Shown here in pieces: positions 22,869 to 36,039 of a stretch of 42,594 bases of DNA. The DNA lies in the NCBI GenBank assembly GCA_905250885.1, contig CAJNOQ010000717.1:1-42594 (forward strand), given 5' to 3'. This DNA comes from Didymodactylos carnosus. Lineage: Eukaryota > Rotifera > Eurotatoria > Philodinida > Philodinidae. The stretch's first letter is position 1. Every line of letters starts with the position of its first letter. The position numbers and the translations under genes are program-made. The notes beneath the pieces are model-generated. The model had not been told where the DNA came from and searched no databases. It worked only from the letters and a program-made list of their open reading frames with translations.

Positions 22869-25800
22869 ATGCCGAACAATTGTAGTACCTTAATTCAACG
22901 AAAACAAAATATATTACATAAAATTATTAGAAGTAATTCTGAAGGAAAATTACAAAATGGTAAGTTTTACTTTAGGAAAGATACTTTGTTTTTTGTAGAA
23001 TTTAATAATCGATTAATTGTTAGTTTATATTGTGTAAATGAAGACGGACGGATAGTAGGATAAATTTGTTATTATAGACTATAACAACGGTATTGAAATG
23101 TAATTGCAGTTTATCGCTTACTTTACTTGGGTTTCTTCCACTTAATATCAATAGCAATAGAATAAACTGTTTGTTTGACTAAAATAAGATTACATCTGGT
23201 ATAATCGGTTTAAATAAATTGTGTTTTATCAGATTATGAAGGCAAGAGAACTTTATATTTAACAAGCAGCCAATCTATGGATCGGTAGAATGAATTAGTT
23301 GACATAATATCCTTGTAATTGATGAGTAATATAAACAAAATTTGTAATGCATAAAACGTAGCAGTGGACTACAAAATTTTTTTAGAATGTAGACACAAGA
23401 GTAATGTGAATTATCGTTTAGTTGTTAAAGTAACTGTAACCTACCGTTGCACTTCTTCCAATATTAAGATAGAGAAAAGTCTAATGACTCCATATGAAGA
23501 GACCAAAAAAATGAGACATATGGACAATTAATCGTATTAATCTACGATGCGAAAGTAATTGTGGAAAATGTCGGAGTCTGATTCTCCGGCTTGGTACATC
23601 GTAGAAAGTTCATTCTTTTTCTGGTTGAAAGAGCAAAGTCTGAACTTCAAAAAATATAGAAAACAATATTTTTGGAATTGACTTTGAGGACGAAAAAAGC
23701 TTGATACCAAACGTCGTCAAAAAAGCTCTTGCAACTTTTTGTCCTCTTCAAATGTATCTCTCATATCAAATCTATTTTTCCCTATAACAGAATACGTTTG
23801 AAATTATATAATCATCGAAACTAGAAGTGTTTTTATTACTCTTTCAAATGGGGTATGATAAATTATGCTTTGATCCACTTTTCGAGAGGAACTTTACAAG
23901 TTTTTCAGCAGTTTCAAAAAACAGGTAATTAGACTTCATTAATAATTTTCAGATACGGGACGAATGTTCTCCTTTTTCTAAAACACATTTTCTGGAACAG
24001 CACGCAATTCTCTACAAATTCAAATTAATTTCAACCTTTACTAAAATGCTCAAAGCCCTGATTAACAAATTTTTTCGGTGTCCCATCTTTCTCATGCAAA
24101 TTAGTGCTTTCCATCAAAACTAAGACTTATAATGCGCTTTATTTACCCTTAAAGAATTACTGAGAAACATTCTAAATTAGTGAAGTTGATAGAGTTTTGC
24201 ACGGGCAACCTTCTCATCTATTTGGTTTTCAAGAAAACATTTTTCTTCAGACTCTAGGAAAAAATTATGTTGCAAGAGCTGTTTTAGAGACGTTTAGTAT
24301 CGAACTTTTTTCTTCCTCAAAGTCAATTCCAAAAATATTGTTTTCTATATTTTTTGAAGTTCAGACTTTGCTCTTTCAACCAGAAAAAGAATGAACTTTC
24401 TACGATGTACCAAGCCGGAGAACCAGACTCCGATATTTCCACAATTACTTTTGCATCGTAGGTTAGTCATACAAAATCATTTATGAAAAGTTCAGATAAA
24501 ACTACAGAACTCGTGCGTTAAGCTCTTCTAACATAATAAACGACAGATATTAAAGACATTTCTAAATTAAACTCTAGGTTATAACATGGATTTTACTTTA
24601 ACAACACTCGGAGGGTACCTGAACCGTAAGAGTAAACTATAAAAGTAGAATAAAACTATTTTTAGCAGAAAATCTATTTCAGACTCATATTGAAATTTGC
24701 TTTTTTTGACTCACTCTCACGGTTCTGGTGCCTTCCGGGTGTTGTTTACGCGTCTCTTTTATGAAATGATAAATGTCGAAAAATCGTTTTTTATAGTAAA
24801 ATCCATATTTTATCAAAAATTTAATTGTCTGGGCAGCTGTGTGATCCAACGGAAGTTGGTCAATGCTCTTAATATATAATTACGTAGTCCGTTTTATGAA
24901 AAGAGACGAGAAATTCGACAGAAAAGTAATATATCAATGAAGAGTGAAAGAAATTAGAAATTGATTACTTACTTAATTGATTATTATTTAATAATTGATT
25001 AATTATTATCTAAAATCAATAGTTAAACTTTAAAATCGAATGAATAAAAGAACGAAGTTCTAGTTGATATACTACTATTATGCAGATAGTGAACTTTGCA
25101 TTTCTAATATGTTAACACCGGTGCATGAAATATTTTACAAAATTATAAGTAATTCGATGAGTTTTTAAGTAACTCAAATCCGATGTTCAAAAACTAGAGC
25201 AAATTGATGTGTTTTGGACATCCAAAATATATAGCATTGAAAGCGACGTCAATTTCAAATTCTAAAGTGTGAGAAACCTTTATAATTCTGGCAATGTTGA
25301 TTGCAAATTGACACACACACATTTGATTATTGTATGTAAAATTATATTATATTATATTATTTGTTATTGTTTGTATTCGTACTATATACTATCGTGATAA
25401 AAATCTTTAAAAAAAAGTAAAATGCAGAAGTAATTTTTTTTTCTTTTCATAAAAAAATTGATGAACTCATTTGATGGTGTTCAATCTTTTTGTGAGACAA
25501 AGTAAAATAAAAATAAAATGTCAGAGCGTCCACATTTTTATAAGGAATTTACAAATTTAAAAAAGTTTAACAACATCAAAGAGCGAGTAACATTCATTAT
25601 GGAAACAAATAATAATCAAGTTGAAATTCATCACTTTTGTACGAATTTTATTAGTAAGTGATTTAAGGTTTGAACATGCTAAATATGAAACAAATACTTA
25701 GGGTACCTCGAAGGTTTTTTCGTCCTGACACTCCAAAAGCTGCAATTTGAGTGGAACTATTCTAGTAAGTTATATTCAGGATTATATGCAACATTCCAAT

Positions 25801-28471
25801 ACTTACACGTCTTGTGTGTCCTTGTATTTTGCATTTCTTTCGGATTAGTAGTACAACATTTTATATAACGTTTGAACTGTCACAATAATAGTTTCAAAAT
25901 ATGATTTTATATAACTGAAAAGTTTGCTTAACATTCAAGGAAAACCATGTCCATTTGGTGCGACCATAGGGAGACCAGGCACCTACAGATTGTTCAGTTC
26001 TCATGATTAGTTTCATGAATTTCAACGGAGCAACAGAGTTTCGCAAAGTTTGAGCTCGATGGGTGCCTGATCAACTAACCGACAACTAAAAACAGTGCTA
26101 TATTCAGTTGCGTCATAATCCATCGAAAAGATTTGAAGGAGACCAATCCCGTCATATATTCGACACTATAACTGATGATGAGCCATGGTTCTATCATTAT
26201 AATTTAGAAACAAAAGAGTAGTCAAAAGTTTGGGTGTCACAAACTAATCTACGAGATAAACCAGCGTCTATCGTAACAAAAGTTCAGGAAAATGACTGAT
26301 GGTATTTCCCCCCACATAGAGCAACGAAATTTTGACAGAAAATCATGTGAAACCGTATCCAAATCCACCATATTCTCCAGATCTAAGTCCATGTGACTTC
26401 TTCTTGTTTCCAAGTTCAAAAATCAAATACATAGAATTTAATTCGATGACGACAATGCAATGTTGAATGCATTAGAACACCAACAGTCTCACAAAAAGAA
26501 GATTTAAAAAAGTTTGATGATTGTATTATTCAGACTGCAGAAATGCATCGATGTTGAAGAACGGTACTTTGAAAAACTGTACTAGAGCTATCTTCTAGAT
26601 ATTCATCTAATGGACTGGCAAAAAAAAAACCTTGTAAATTGTCGTATGGTATAACTTATCACGTTTTAAGCTATGTAATTATCTTGCTGATATCATCTCG
26701 TCAATAAGCCAAATGTCATTCATTTTTGTAATGAAATAATATCTGAAATTTTATTATGAGTGGTAGTCAAATGATAAATATCATCTAGAACATATAATTC
26801 AGAAAAGTATTTTTCCCAATTTTATATTAATTATTTTTCTGTTTTAAGCTGTTGCTGAAACAACTGCTGAACTTCGTGTTGCTGGTTCAAGAAAATCACC
26901 ATCGAATTTGGCAGGTCCATCAAATATATTCATTAATAAAATAAATCCTGAAACACGTTTACCATTGATTAAAGATGTAAGTGATCATCAGTCGGGTGTG
27001 AGTAATGGACAGTCAAGATCACGTTCACGATCAAAAACGCCTATTACAGCTAGTCCAAAAAGTACTCGTCATAGCAGAGTGGGTAATATATCTCGACAAG
27101 CATCCATATCATCTATATTTAATATGCTTAAACAACGTTCGACAGAAAATTTTGATTATCATCCACAAGTGGATAATAACGATGAAGATGATGAAATTAT
27201 CAACGACAATTGTCTACGACGGAAAAGTAACGATAGTGTAAAATATTCGTCGACGAAAGCACAGCAAAAAGCTATTATAGTAAAAAATATCACTGGAAAC
27301 AACAATGATAGCGGAGTAGACATTCGATTTTCGAGTAGTTCAGGTGACACTCAAAAACAACAACAGCAGCAACAATCGTTACCAACAAAATTAGTAGAAC
27401 AAATAGCAAAAGAGAAATTGAATCAAGGTAAGATTTTATGCAATGAAAGGTTCATCTATGACAACTTTTTCTTCTATCATTAAAGGTCAATTATATCAAC
27501 GTCGTCCTAATAATATTGTTAAAGCCCCCATTAAACAAAAAATTGATAAACTTCGACGTCGAAGTGAAGAAGCTACCCAAGCATTAAATGGAATGTTATC
27601 AAATACGATTAGTACCGGACTATCTATTCATACAGCATCACCACAATCTCAACAATATTATGTGGCAACTCCGTCTTATCAACATTCACGTAAACCAACA
27701 GCAAGTCGAGCATCACCACATCATATGAATGGTACTACAAACGTTCGTCGTGTATCATCCGAAGCTGAAATTCAACAACGATTACAAGCGCTTCGTCTAT
27801 CAACTGACTCAAATTTAGTAACTGATATTAATAATCTTCATGCATCAACCTATTCACGTGATGCAAGAGTATCAAATTCAAGACGTGGTGATCGTTCAAA
27901 ATCACCATTTCAACTTTCTCAACAGCAACAATCAACATCATCATCGTATAAATATTATCATCAATCACACACTAATCAAAATGTTCAAGTACGTCATCCA
28001 CATCCCACAGAACGTGGCTATATTCAGCCACCAACTACTCCAAATCTTTTATCCGTAAATAATGTTAGTAATGAAGATGGTGGTCACTTAAAAAGTGCTC
28101 ATTCGTTAAAACATTATCATTCATCTCACAAAGAACATAAAACCACAAATAATCCAAATGCAAATTCTGGTAATTTATATTTAGCATTTATTGCTAGTAG
28201 ACATTTATCAACATTAGAAGATACATTATTCGAATTTGATATTGATCATCAAAAATTATTAAGAATTTTTACATGGTTAAAAAATGTTGAAGATTATAGA
28301 CATGAACAAATGGATCATGATAAATTATTAATTGAACAGAGTGAAAGAATGTTAAATGAAGAAGAAAATTTATCATTATATTCTGAAATACAGTATGCTG
28401 TTGATGACTTACCGGCAAATTTAACAGGAAAAGCATGTGAAAAAATACCAACAATGAAATATGAAGACTGA
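22869..28471 (+). CDS. Unrecognised Ser/Arg/Gln-rich protein with helical C-terminal domain, three exons
   Basis: Exons 22869-22959, 26849-27427 and 27486-28471 join in phase 1 at AATG|GTAAG to TTTTAAG|CTGTT, and CAAG|GTAAG to ATTAAAG|GTCAA, giving 551 residues. Exon 1 (30 residues) is basic. It may start at ATG 22869 or be an internal exon, because TATATAG at 22850-22855 could be an acceptor with an open frame. Exon 2 contains RSRSRSK, several RxxS phosphosite-like motifs and a Q6 run; exon 3 begins with basic residues (KQKIDKLRRRSEEA) followed by a long Ser/His/Gln-rich linker. The last ~100 residues, from NLYLAFIASRHLSTLEDTLFEF onward in two halves, look like a folded helical domain rich in Leu, Glu and aromatics. 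I do not recognise the family. A cytoskeletal or adaptor role would be only a guess. AATAAA occurs at 28697-28702. Exon 1 is less certain because of the 3.9 kb intron. Confidence 0.75.
23542..24461. mobile_element. 920 bp non-autonomous TIR element with ~195 bp inverted arms
   Basis: The left arm 23542-23735 and right arm 24269-24461 are inverted copies at about 90% identity. Shared blocks include CTACGATGC, AAAGTAATTGTGGAAA, CTTGGTACATCGTAGAAAGT, AAAGAGCAAAGTCTGAACTT, AATATTTTTGGAATTGACTT and CTCTTGCAAC. The ~530 bp between the arms has no transposase-like frame. The arm length suggests a MULE-derived or fold-back element; no target duplication was identified. Confidence 0.8.
26010..26585 (+). 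pseudogene. mariner-family transposase remnant
   Basis: Fragments read in the order of a mariner (Tc1/mariner superfamily) transposase. FRKV*ARWVPDQLTDN is followed by ITDDEPWFYHYNLETKE*SKVWVSQ, where TDDE includes the first catalytic Asp. Next is PPYSPDLSPCDFF, the family signature with the last catalytic Asp, and finally QKCIDVEERYFEKL near the C-terminus. The middle catalytic segment (HDNARPH region) is deleted, frames shift at least twice, and in-frame TGA, TAA and TAG interrupt it. The N-terminal DNA-binding part is not recognisable. Terminal repeats could not be delimited. Confidence 0.85.
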
Positions 28472-28808
28472 TATACAACTGAAAAACTCTTGTTTTCTGA
28501 TATTTTATTAAACCGTCCATAAACTGTGTTGTATAGTAGGTGAAGAATGAACAGTGAATTTGGTGCTTTAATCTTTGTTTTTAAACTATATTTTTTAATT
28601 GTTTTACTTTCAAGTTTTTTCTCCTATAACTGTGATTAGTCAGTGCGTTCTACGGACTAATATATCTCAAACGGGATATTTTCTATGAAAGTTAACAATA
28701 AAGTTCGTTAACGCAAAAAATCTTGACATTATATCACAAGAATCCAACCTTACACAACCATTTCACAGAAAATAAAAATTGCGCTAAATTCTGTTTTCTA
28801 TCTACTGT
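28472..28808. other. 3' untranslated region of the upstream plus-strand gene
   Basis: AT-rich non-coding sequence with AATAAA at 28697-28702, flanked by two GTTAAC hexamers. No separate gene. Confidence 0.5.
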
Positions 28809-29670
28809 ATATTTTTCTGCTATATATTGAAACCCAACAACAAGACCGAAAATATTCCAGTCGCGATGTCAGATGAATATAACCCGATTGAGATAATTGC
28901 GTAGTACTCACCAGTATTTAAGAACTATTATGAGGCCAAACTGATGAGAGAAGTGCACCAAGTGTAAGTTGGGTTTTTCTTTCGAACATACTTTATTCTG
29001 GGTAATTTTTGATGCTGATCACGAATTTGGTATCCGTTCATCCCTCCCCATACGGCCTTTCAGAATCTCTGTTCAAATTTGACTCTTTAGAAATCCATCG
29101 CTAACTTTCGTCTGAACAGGTTCTGATCCTGTCAGGTTGTAGACCATATTAAGTTACCTTTGTGGACAAGTTTTGAGAGTTGGCAAACAAGTTGTCACCG
29201 TTATCATTTTTTATATGGAAAAGATATCTCAATCACCCTTAGTTTGGCTGTATAAAAAACTGAAATTTTTATAAAACTCGATGAAAACTTGTTTGTTAGC
29301 TCTCAAAACTTGTCCACAAAGGTAACTTAATATGGTCTACAACCTGACAGGATCAGAACCTGTTCAGACGAAAGTTAGCGATGGATTTCTAAAGAGTCAA
29401 ATTTGAACAGAGATTCTGAAAGGCCGTATGGGGAGGGATGAACGGATACCAAATTCGTGATCAGCATCAAAAATTACCCAGAATAAAGTATGTTCGAAAG
29501 AAAAACCCAACTTACACTTGGTGCACTTCTCTCATCAGTTTGGCCTCATAATAGTTCTTAAATACTGGTGAGTACTACGCAATTATCTCAATCGGGTTAT
29601 ATTCATTTGACATCGCGACTGGAATATTTTCGGTCTTGTTGTTGGGTTTCAATATATAGCAGAAAAATAT
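28809..29670. mobile_element. 862 bp near-perfect palindrome (391 bp arms, 80 bp spacer)
   Basis: Positions 28809-29199 and 29280-29670 are reverse complements with a single mismatch outside the last ~30 bp at the inner ends. The spacer is an unpaired AT-rich 80 bp. A 51 bp piece of the arm (inverted at 28952-29002, direct at 29477-29527) is present a third time at 29681-29731, just outside the right end. No transposase is encoded. The near-identity of the arms implies a recent inverted duplication or gene-conversion-maintained arms. Confidence 0.85.
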
Positions 29671-30148
29671 TAAAAAAAAACCCAGAATAAAGTATGTTCG
29701 AAAGAAAAACCCAACTTACACTTGGTGCACTTTCCTCGTGAGTATCAAAGTTATGTTTAATGCTAAAAAAACGTTTGATTAAATTAAGAAATTGCTCCAT
29801 CATATACACATAAATAATCGCAGACCAAACTGCACATTTTGTTGTAACTAATAACTCTAATATTTGTTTTAACATTATTAAACTCCTCATTTCCGGGTGC
29901 AAGATTAGGAACGATATTATAGCCAAAATATGTTGTTCCACGTGCTCTTTTATATAAAATTGAGTAGAGAGAAAGATCAGATTGAAAGACGAGTGGGAAC
30001 CGTGAAAATAAAAAAACGGCACTAGTATAGCTATGAGAATAAAACGAAGTCCGGATTGGTTGTCGAACATGAAAACTGATTTATAATGAGAAAAATCCGT
30101 TAACTGGAGCGCAACACTAAAACTCGATCCTCCCGATTGGATTCCCAT
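29603..30148 (-). CDS. Hydrophobic open frame of unknown status, tail inside the palindrome
   Basis: A 181-codon frame from ATG 30148 to a stop at 29603. It includes hydrophobic segments such as GLRFILIAILVPFFYF and HILAIISFLIL, and a third around CAVWSAIIYVYMMEQFL, as in a fragment of a polytopic membrane protein. The final ~45 codons come from the 51 bp third repeat copy and the outer end of the palindrome arm, so the native end of the protein, if any, has been replaced. I do not recognise a family. It could be a broken receptor-like gene or a chance frame. Confidence 0.25.
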   Translation of the reverse strand: MGIQSGGSSFSVALQLTDFSHYKSVFMFDNQSGLRFILIAILVPFFYFHGSHSSFNLIFLSTQFYIKEHVEQHILAIISFLILHPEMRSLIMLKQILELLVTTKCAVWSAIIYVYMMEQFLNLIKRFFSIKHNFDTHEESAPSVSWVFLSNILYSGFFFNIFLLYIETQQQDRKYSSRDVK

Positions 30149-30680
30149 AGAGAGTGGCGTAAAAGCATGGTTCTTAAATAAATTGTGAAAATGTCGTACG
30201 ACTGAATCAAGAATTTACCACGGACAGCTAGAAATAAATGTATTATATAAACAATTTGTTTCAAACAGGCCCGTTAGTGAGAAATCTGCGACATGGAAAA
30301 CTCGCCGACTACTTGTACATTCATTGTTAAATATTAGCTATATCAACGAAAAATGTTTGTTAAACAGAACTGCCTATGGGCAAAATCAGAAACAGTTTGA
30401 ATGTATTAATCACTACTAATAAAAAATGTTTCAATTTCATCATTAATCGACCAAGAACTTAACTTATTTGTTTTGTAGTAAGCATTTGCAAATTTATTTG
30501 ATTTCATTTTAGCGCAAGAAAACGCATTATTCGGTCTTTATACTGATTTATTGTTTTACTTTGCTCGTGTTGTTGTTTGTTTAACAAAAACAAAGATATA
30601 ACAACAAGTAGAAAAGCAGAGCTGACCATAACGATGTTATTAAACTTTTTCAGATAAAACAAGAATTCGACCAACTACTT
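30149..30680. other. Intergenic, includes RPL10 3' region
   Basis: No supported gene. AATAAA on the minus strand at 30552-30547, about 130 bp beyond the RPL10 stop, is a plausible polyadenylation signal for RPL10. Confidence 0.55.
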
Positions 30681-32550
<1,870 letters not shown>

Positions 32551-32612
32551 CATCGCCGGCATAATAAACCATGGAAACTAATTAGTTTCCATGGTTTATT
32601 ATGCCGGCGATG
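32551..32612. repeat. Perfect 62 bp palindrome without a loop
   Basis: Positions 32551-32581 (beginning CATCGCCGGCATAATAAACC) and 32582-32612 (ending GGTTTATTATGCCGGCGATG) are exact reverse complements with no spacer; the centre is TAATTA. The first flanking base on each side breaks the symmetry. Confidence 0.97.
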
Positions 32613-32883
32613 TGATTAATCACATTCATTAAAAAGTTTTAATTATAATAGATAGCTATTAAGAGCCAGCCAAAGTTTGTAAAAGAAAGCGGAAAATCCT
32701 TATGATTTAAAGTATCTATCTCATGCAAGCGGCGTGCCTGTATGGACTGTATATGCAGCCAACCAACGTGAACAGACATTGGTCTTAGCGAAAAACATAA
32801 ATGGGCCGTCTGCTTTTAGGCACAAATAAGTGCCACTAATAGCAGCTAGAAGCCGTTGAAAGAAGTTACCTGCCAATAATACC

Positions 32884-33534
32884 TCACTAGTCGACGTTCT
32901 TGTGAGTATTCTTGCAAGATCCTTGTTTCTTAGCATTTCAGACGAGAAACTTGTAAAATATTTTACGCATGTATTTTATCACAAGAATCTTGCAGGAAAT
33001 TGCTTTCTTGTGAGTTCATACAAGAATCGCGAGACGGATTCTTGTCTGAATTGACAAGAACGCGATTTCGTACAAGATTCTTGACTCATTTTTCCTGCAA
33101 GAATCTAGTCTTGTAATTCTTAAAAGAATCTTGTAAACAAAAAGAATGCACATATAATCCATTTTTCATCTTTTCTTTTCATATATATAGGAGCTGGATG
33201 CTCTGATGCCAATACAGGCACATATAAAGACTCCATTGTCTCCCGACAAGAATCTTATGAGATTTAAAGGAATTTTTACAAACACCTATGTATAGTATTG
33301 AACTATATTATGTAACTTATGTATAGCACGGAAATTGACAAAACAAATTGATGATTTTGTCGTCAACGACTCTAGCCATTTCAGACAAGAATCTTTAACG
33401 AAAAAAAATGAAAAATTACTAAAAAATTAAAAGAAGAATCTTGTCTGATCTGTCAAGACAAAATTGAAGGTTCTTGTCTGAAATGGCAAGAGACAAGAAT
33501 CTTGCAAGAATACCCACAAGAACATCGACCAGTG
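32884..33534. mobile_element. 651 bp TIR element composed of CAAGAATCTTG-type motifs
   Basis: The ends CACTAGTCGACGTTCTTGTG and, reversed, CACTGGTCGATGTTCTTGTG start ~65 bp terminal inverted repeats that share TATTCTTGCAAGATYCTTGT and GCATTTCAGAC. Throughout the element the palindromic core CAAGAATCTTG, or half-sites AAGAATC and GATTCTT, recur roughly twenty times in both orientations. No protein is encoded. No target duplication is evident. Confidence 0.78.
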
Positions 33535-34516
33535 TATATACTCATTAGATGTACGCATTCCTTTTTCTATCTGGCATATACACAGCGAATTTCGTGTTTG
33601 CTTCTTAGCTTTAAATCCCCTCTCTGTGACTACGTAATATCTGAAAAGATACACTGGATCGAAAGAGGCACGTGCTGTATATAATATGGAAGAAACGGTT
33701 CTATTACATTTATTTTTTTCCCCTTAAACGTAAAAAGAGAAAATATGGACGTCCACGCAATCTTCAACTAGTTAGGGCAGTCATATTGACCTTTTGCATA
33801 TTTTTTCTTCTGGGAGCTATCTTTCAACAACTGCTGAAGTTACTTGCTATTGGTAGCGTAGGGCAAACTCATCTGAAATGACCCATCATTACACCAAATT
33901 TCTCCGCTTCATTTAGAACCAACCTAGTTTTATAGAACACATCAAGTCACGTTGGAAATTGCCTTTTCTGACTTCATAGCTGATGCAGAACCCAAGAAAA
34001 ATGACTTTTAATCTCCCAGCAAAATTATTGTATTCAGCGCCACCCTCAGTGCGAATTTTGCACCGCGATGAATTTTACAACATGTTCTCCCTTTTTGGTA
34101 CCAGAGCTCAACTTTTATGCAATGAAAGTATCATATTCGGACTCAGCGTCCGAGACCTAGTCGACTGAAGTACTGTTTTATCCGATCCGACCACTTTTGT
34201 TTTTCCGAATTTTCCGGTTGAAAAATAACTGCGATTTTCACCAAAAAGTGGAAATCAACACGTTCGACACGTTTACTTCCAAAGAAGCTAGTCACATAGA
34301 CTTTAATCATCAGCGCTACTCTGGCAATCTATCACTTACTCCACTGTTACATAAAATATATCTACGAATCCATTTAATTTGGTCGCAATATGAGGTTCTC
34401 AATGTCGATTAGAACAGGAAAATAAATTTACTAATGGATTCGCCTACGAGCCCTTTACGTTCATTCTCTGTTAAATAAAGCAGCATCGATATGATGCACT
34501 AATATCAGAATATGAC
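33535..34516. other. Inter-element stretch without a supported gene
   Basis: Short open frames at 33672, 33983 and 34197 on the plus strand have no recognisable content and no conserved splice context. The 9 bp target duplication copy of the next element lies at 34508-34516. Confidence 0.4.
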
Positions 34517-36030
34517 GAGTAAGGGGGAGCGGAATTCATAGAACTCTACATTGATAAAATTTTCAAGATTAGCAGAAAGAATTCAAGAATTAGCATCAAG
34601 CTTTTATCAATTTCTGAAATTTCAAAAATTCAGAATTAGCCATTCGACGAATGCAGAATTAGCAGAAAGAATTCAGAAATAAACATCAAGCTTTCTCTTT
34701 CAACTCAAGAATAAAACAATTGTTTACAACAAGAATACAACAAAAATTCAAAATGTGACTTTTTATTCATTCGTGGAATTCAACAATTCAGAGAAGCTTC
34801 TCTTTTTCAATTCAAAAGAATAGAAAAATTCAAAATACGACTTCTATTAATTCTTGCAATTCAAGAATTCAACAATTGAGAGACGCATCTTATTTTTTCC
34901 AATTCAAAGAATACAAAAATTCAGAAATTCAAAATATGAGTTCTATTAATTCTTGGAATTCAACAATTCAGAGACGCATCGCGGAATTGCAATAATTTCA
35001 GCTGGCATTAGATGAGTGAGTTCCAGAATTCATTTAAAGGATCTTGAAAGGCCTTGCAATAGTAAGTACAACGAAGTGGAAGACAGAATTCTGAAATTCC
35101 GCTATAGAACTACAAATTCCTATAGGCTATCCGTTACAATTTTTTCCTGCATATATATGCAGAGATTTTGGAAATTTCTGCTGTGCATATGATGTTGGGT
35201 AGCCACTCACCCTCATCGTCGCACGCCACCCCACCCCGCATCATGGTTACTAACAGATTTCTCACTAGCACTAGAGTCCGCATTGGGAACTCAACATGTT
35301 GAAAGTATTTGATTATCATGAGCCGCTAGAACCAGTATCAGAGACTCTCCCTAAATTGTGGGGGTCTCCTACCTATCTTTTCAGTAATCTACACGACTGC
35401 GACAAAACTATATCGATGAGTATAGCTAAAACTAATATGAAAATACAATATAAGACAACACGCACGCAATAACGACTATACTTGATTATAACAACTGATA
35501 AAATGTTAATAAAACTCACATTTTTAATTTTTTAATTTTTGTATTCTTTGAATTGAGAAAAATAAGGTGTGTCTCTCAATTGTTGAATTTCAAGAATTGA
35601 TAAAAACTCACATTTTGGATTTCTGAATTTTTGTATTCTTTTGAATTGAAAAAAAGAAGAAGCTTCTCTGAATTGTTAAATTCCAGGAATTGATAAAAAG
35701 TCACATTTCGAATTTCTGAATTTTCAATTGAAAGAATAAGAAGTGTCGCTCAATTGTTGAATTGTTGAATTCCACGAATGAATAAAAAGTCACATTTTGA
35801 ATTTTTGTTGTATTCTTGTTGTAAACAATTGTTTTATTCTTGAGTTGAAAGAGAAAGCTTGATGTTTATTTCTGAATTCTTTCTGCTAATTCTGCATTCG
35901 TCGAATGGCTAATTCTGAATTTTTGAAATTTCAGAAATTGATAAAAGCTTGATGCTAATTCTTGAATTCTTTATGCTAATCTTGAAAATTTTATCAATGT
36001 AGAGTTCTATAAATTCCGCTGCCCCTTTAT
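34517..36030. mobile_element. 1514 bp long-TIR element flanked by a 9 bp target-site duplication
   Basis: The direct repeat GAATATGAC at 34508-34516 and 36031-36039 brackets the element. The arms 34517-34789 and 35758-36030 are inverted copies with few mismatches (for example GAACTCTACATTGATAAAAT, CATCAAGCTTTCTCTTTCAA and GAATAAAACAATTGTTTACA). Inside the arms, more diverged inverted units built on GAATTC/AATTCA continue to about 35030 and from about 35510. Nine-base duplication and long TIRs are typical of MULEs. The central ~480 bp encodes no transposase, so it is non-autonomous. Confidence 0.88.
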
Positions 36031-36039
36031 GAATATGAC

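Larger units (their letters stand above)
22960..26848 (+). other. 3.9 kb intron hosting two transposon remnants
   Basis: The intron runs from GTAAGTTTTAC to CTGTTTTAAG. It carries the 920 bp inverted-repeat element at 23542-24461 and the mariner remnant near 26010-26585. The rest is AT-rich, with short A/T tracts and a TTATA repeat near 25346. A 44-codon frame from ATG 25518 ending TGA could be an unrelated chance frame. Confidence 0.55.

Noticed and set aside
25518..25651. N-terminal part of the mariner transposase (44-codon frame starting MSERPHF)
   Set aside because: It does not match the mariner DNA-binding domain pattern and is separated by ~370 bp from the recognisable remnant.
27840..28058. 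Open frame in another phase within exon 3 of the Ser/Gln-rich gene
   Set aside because: An overlapping shadow frame rich in His/Gln/Ile caused by the repetitive codons of the real exon.
32884..33534. CRISPR-like array
   Set aside because: The motif copies are in both orientations at irregular spacing, without constant-length spacers, in eukaryotic DNA.
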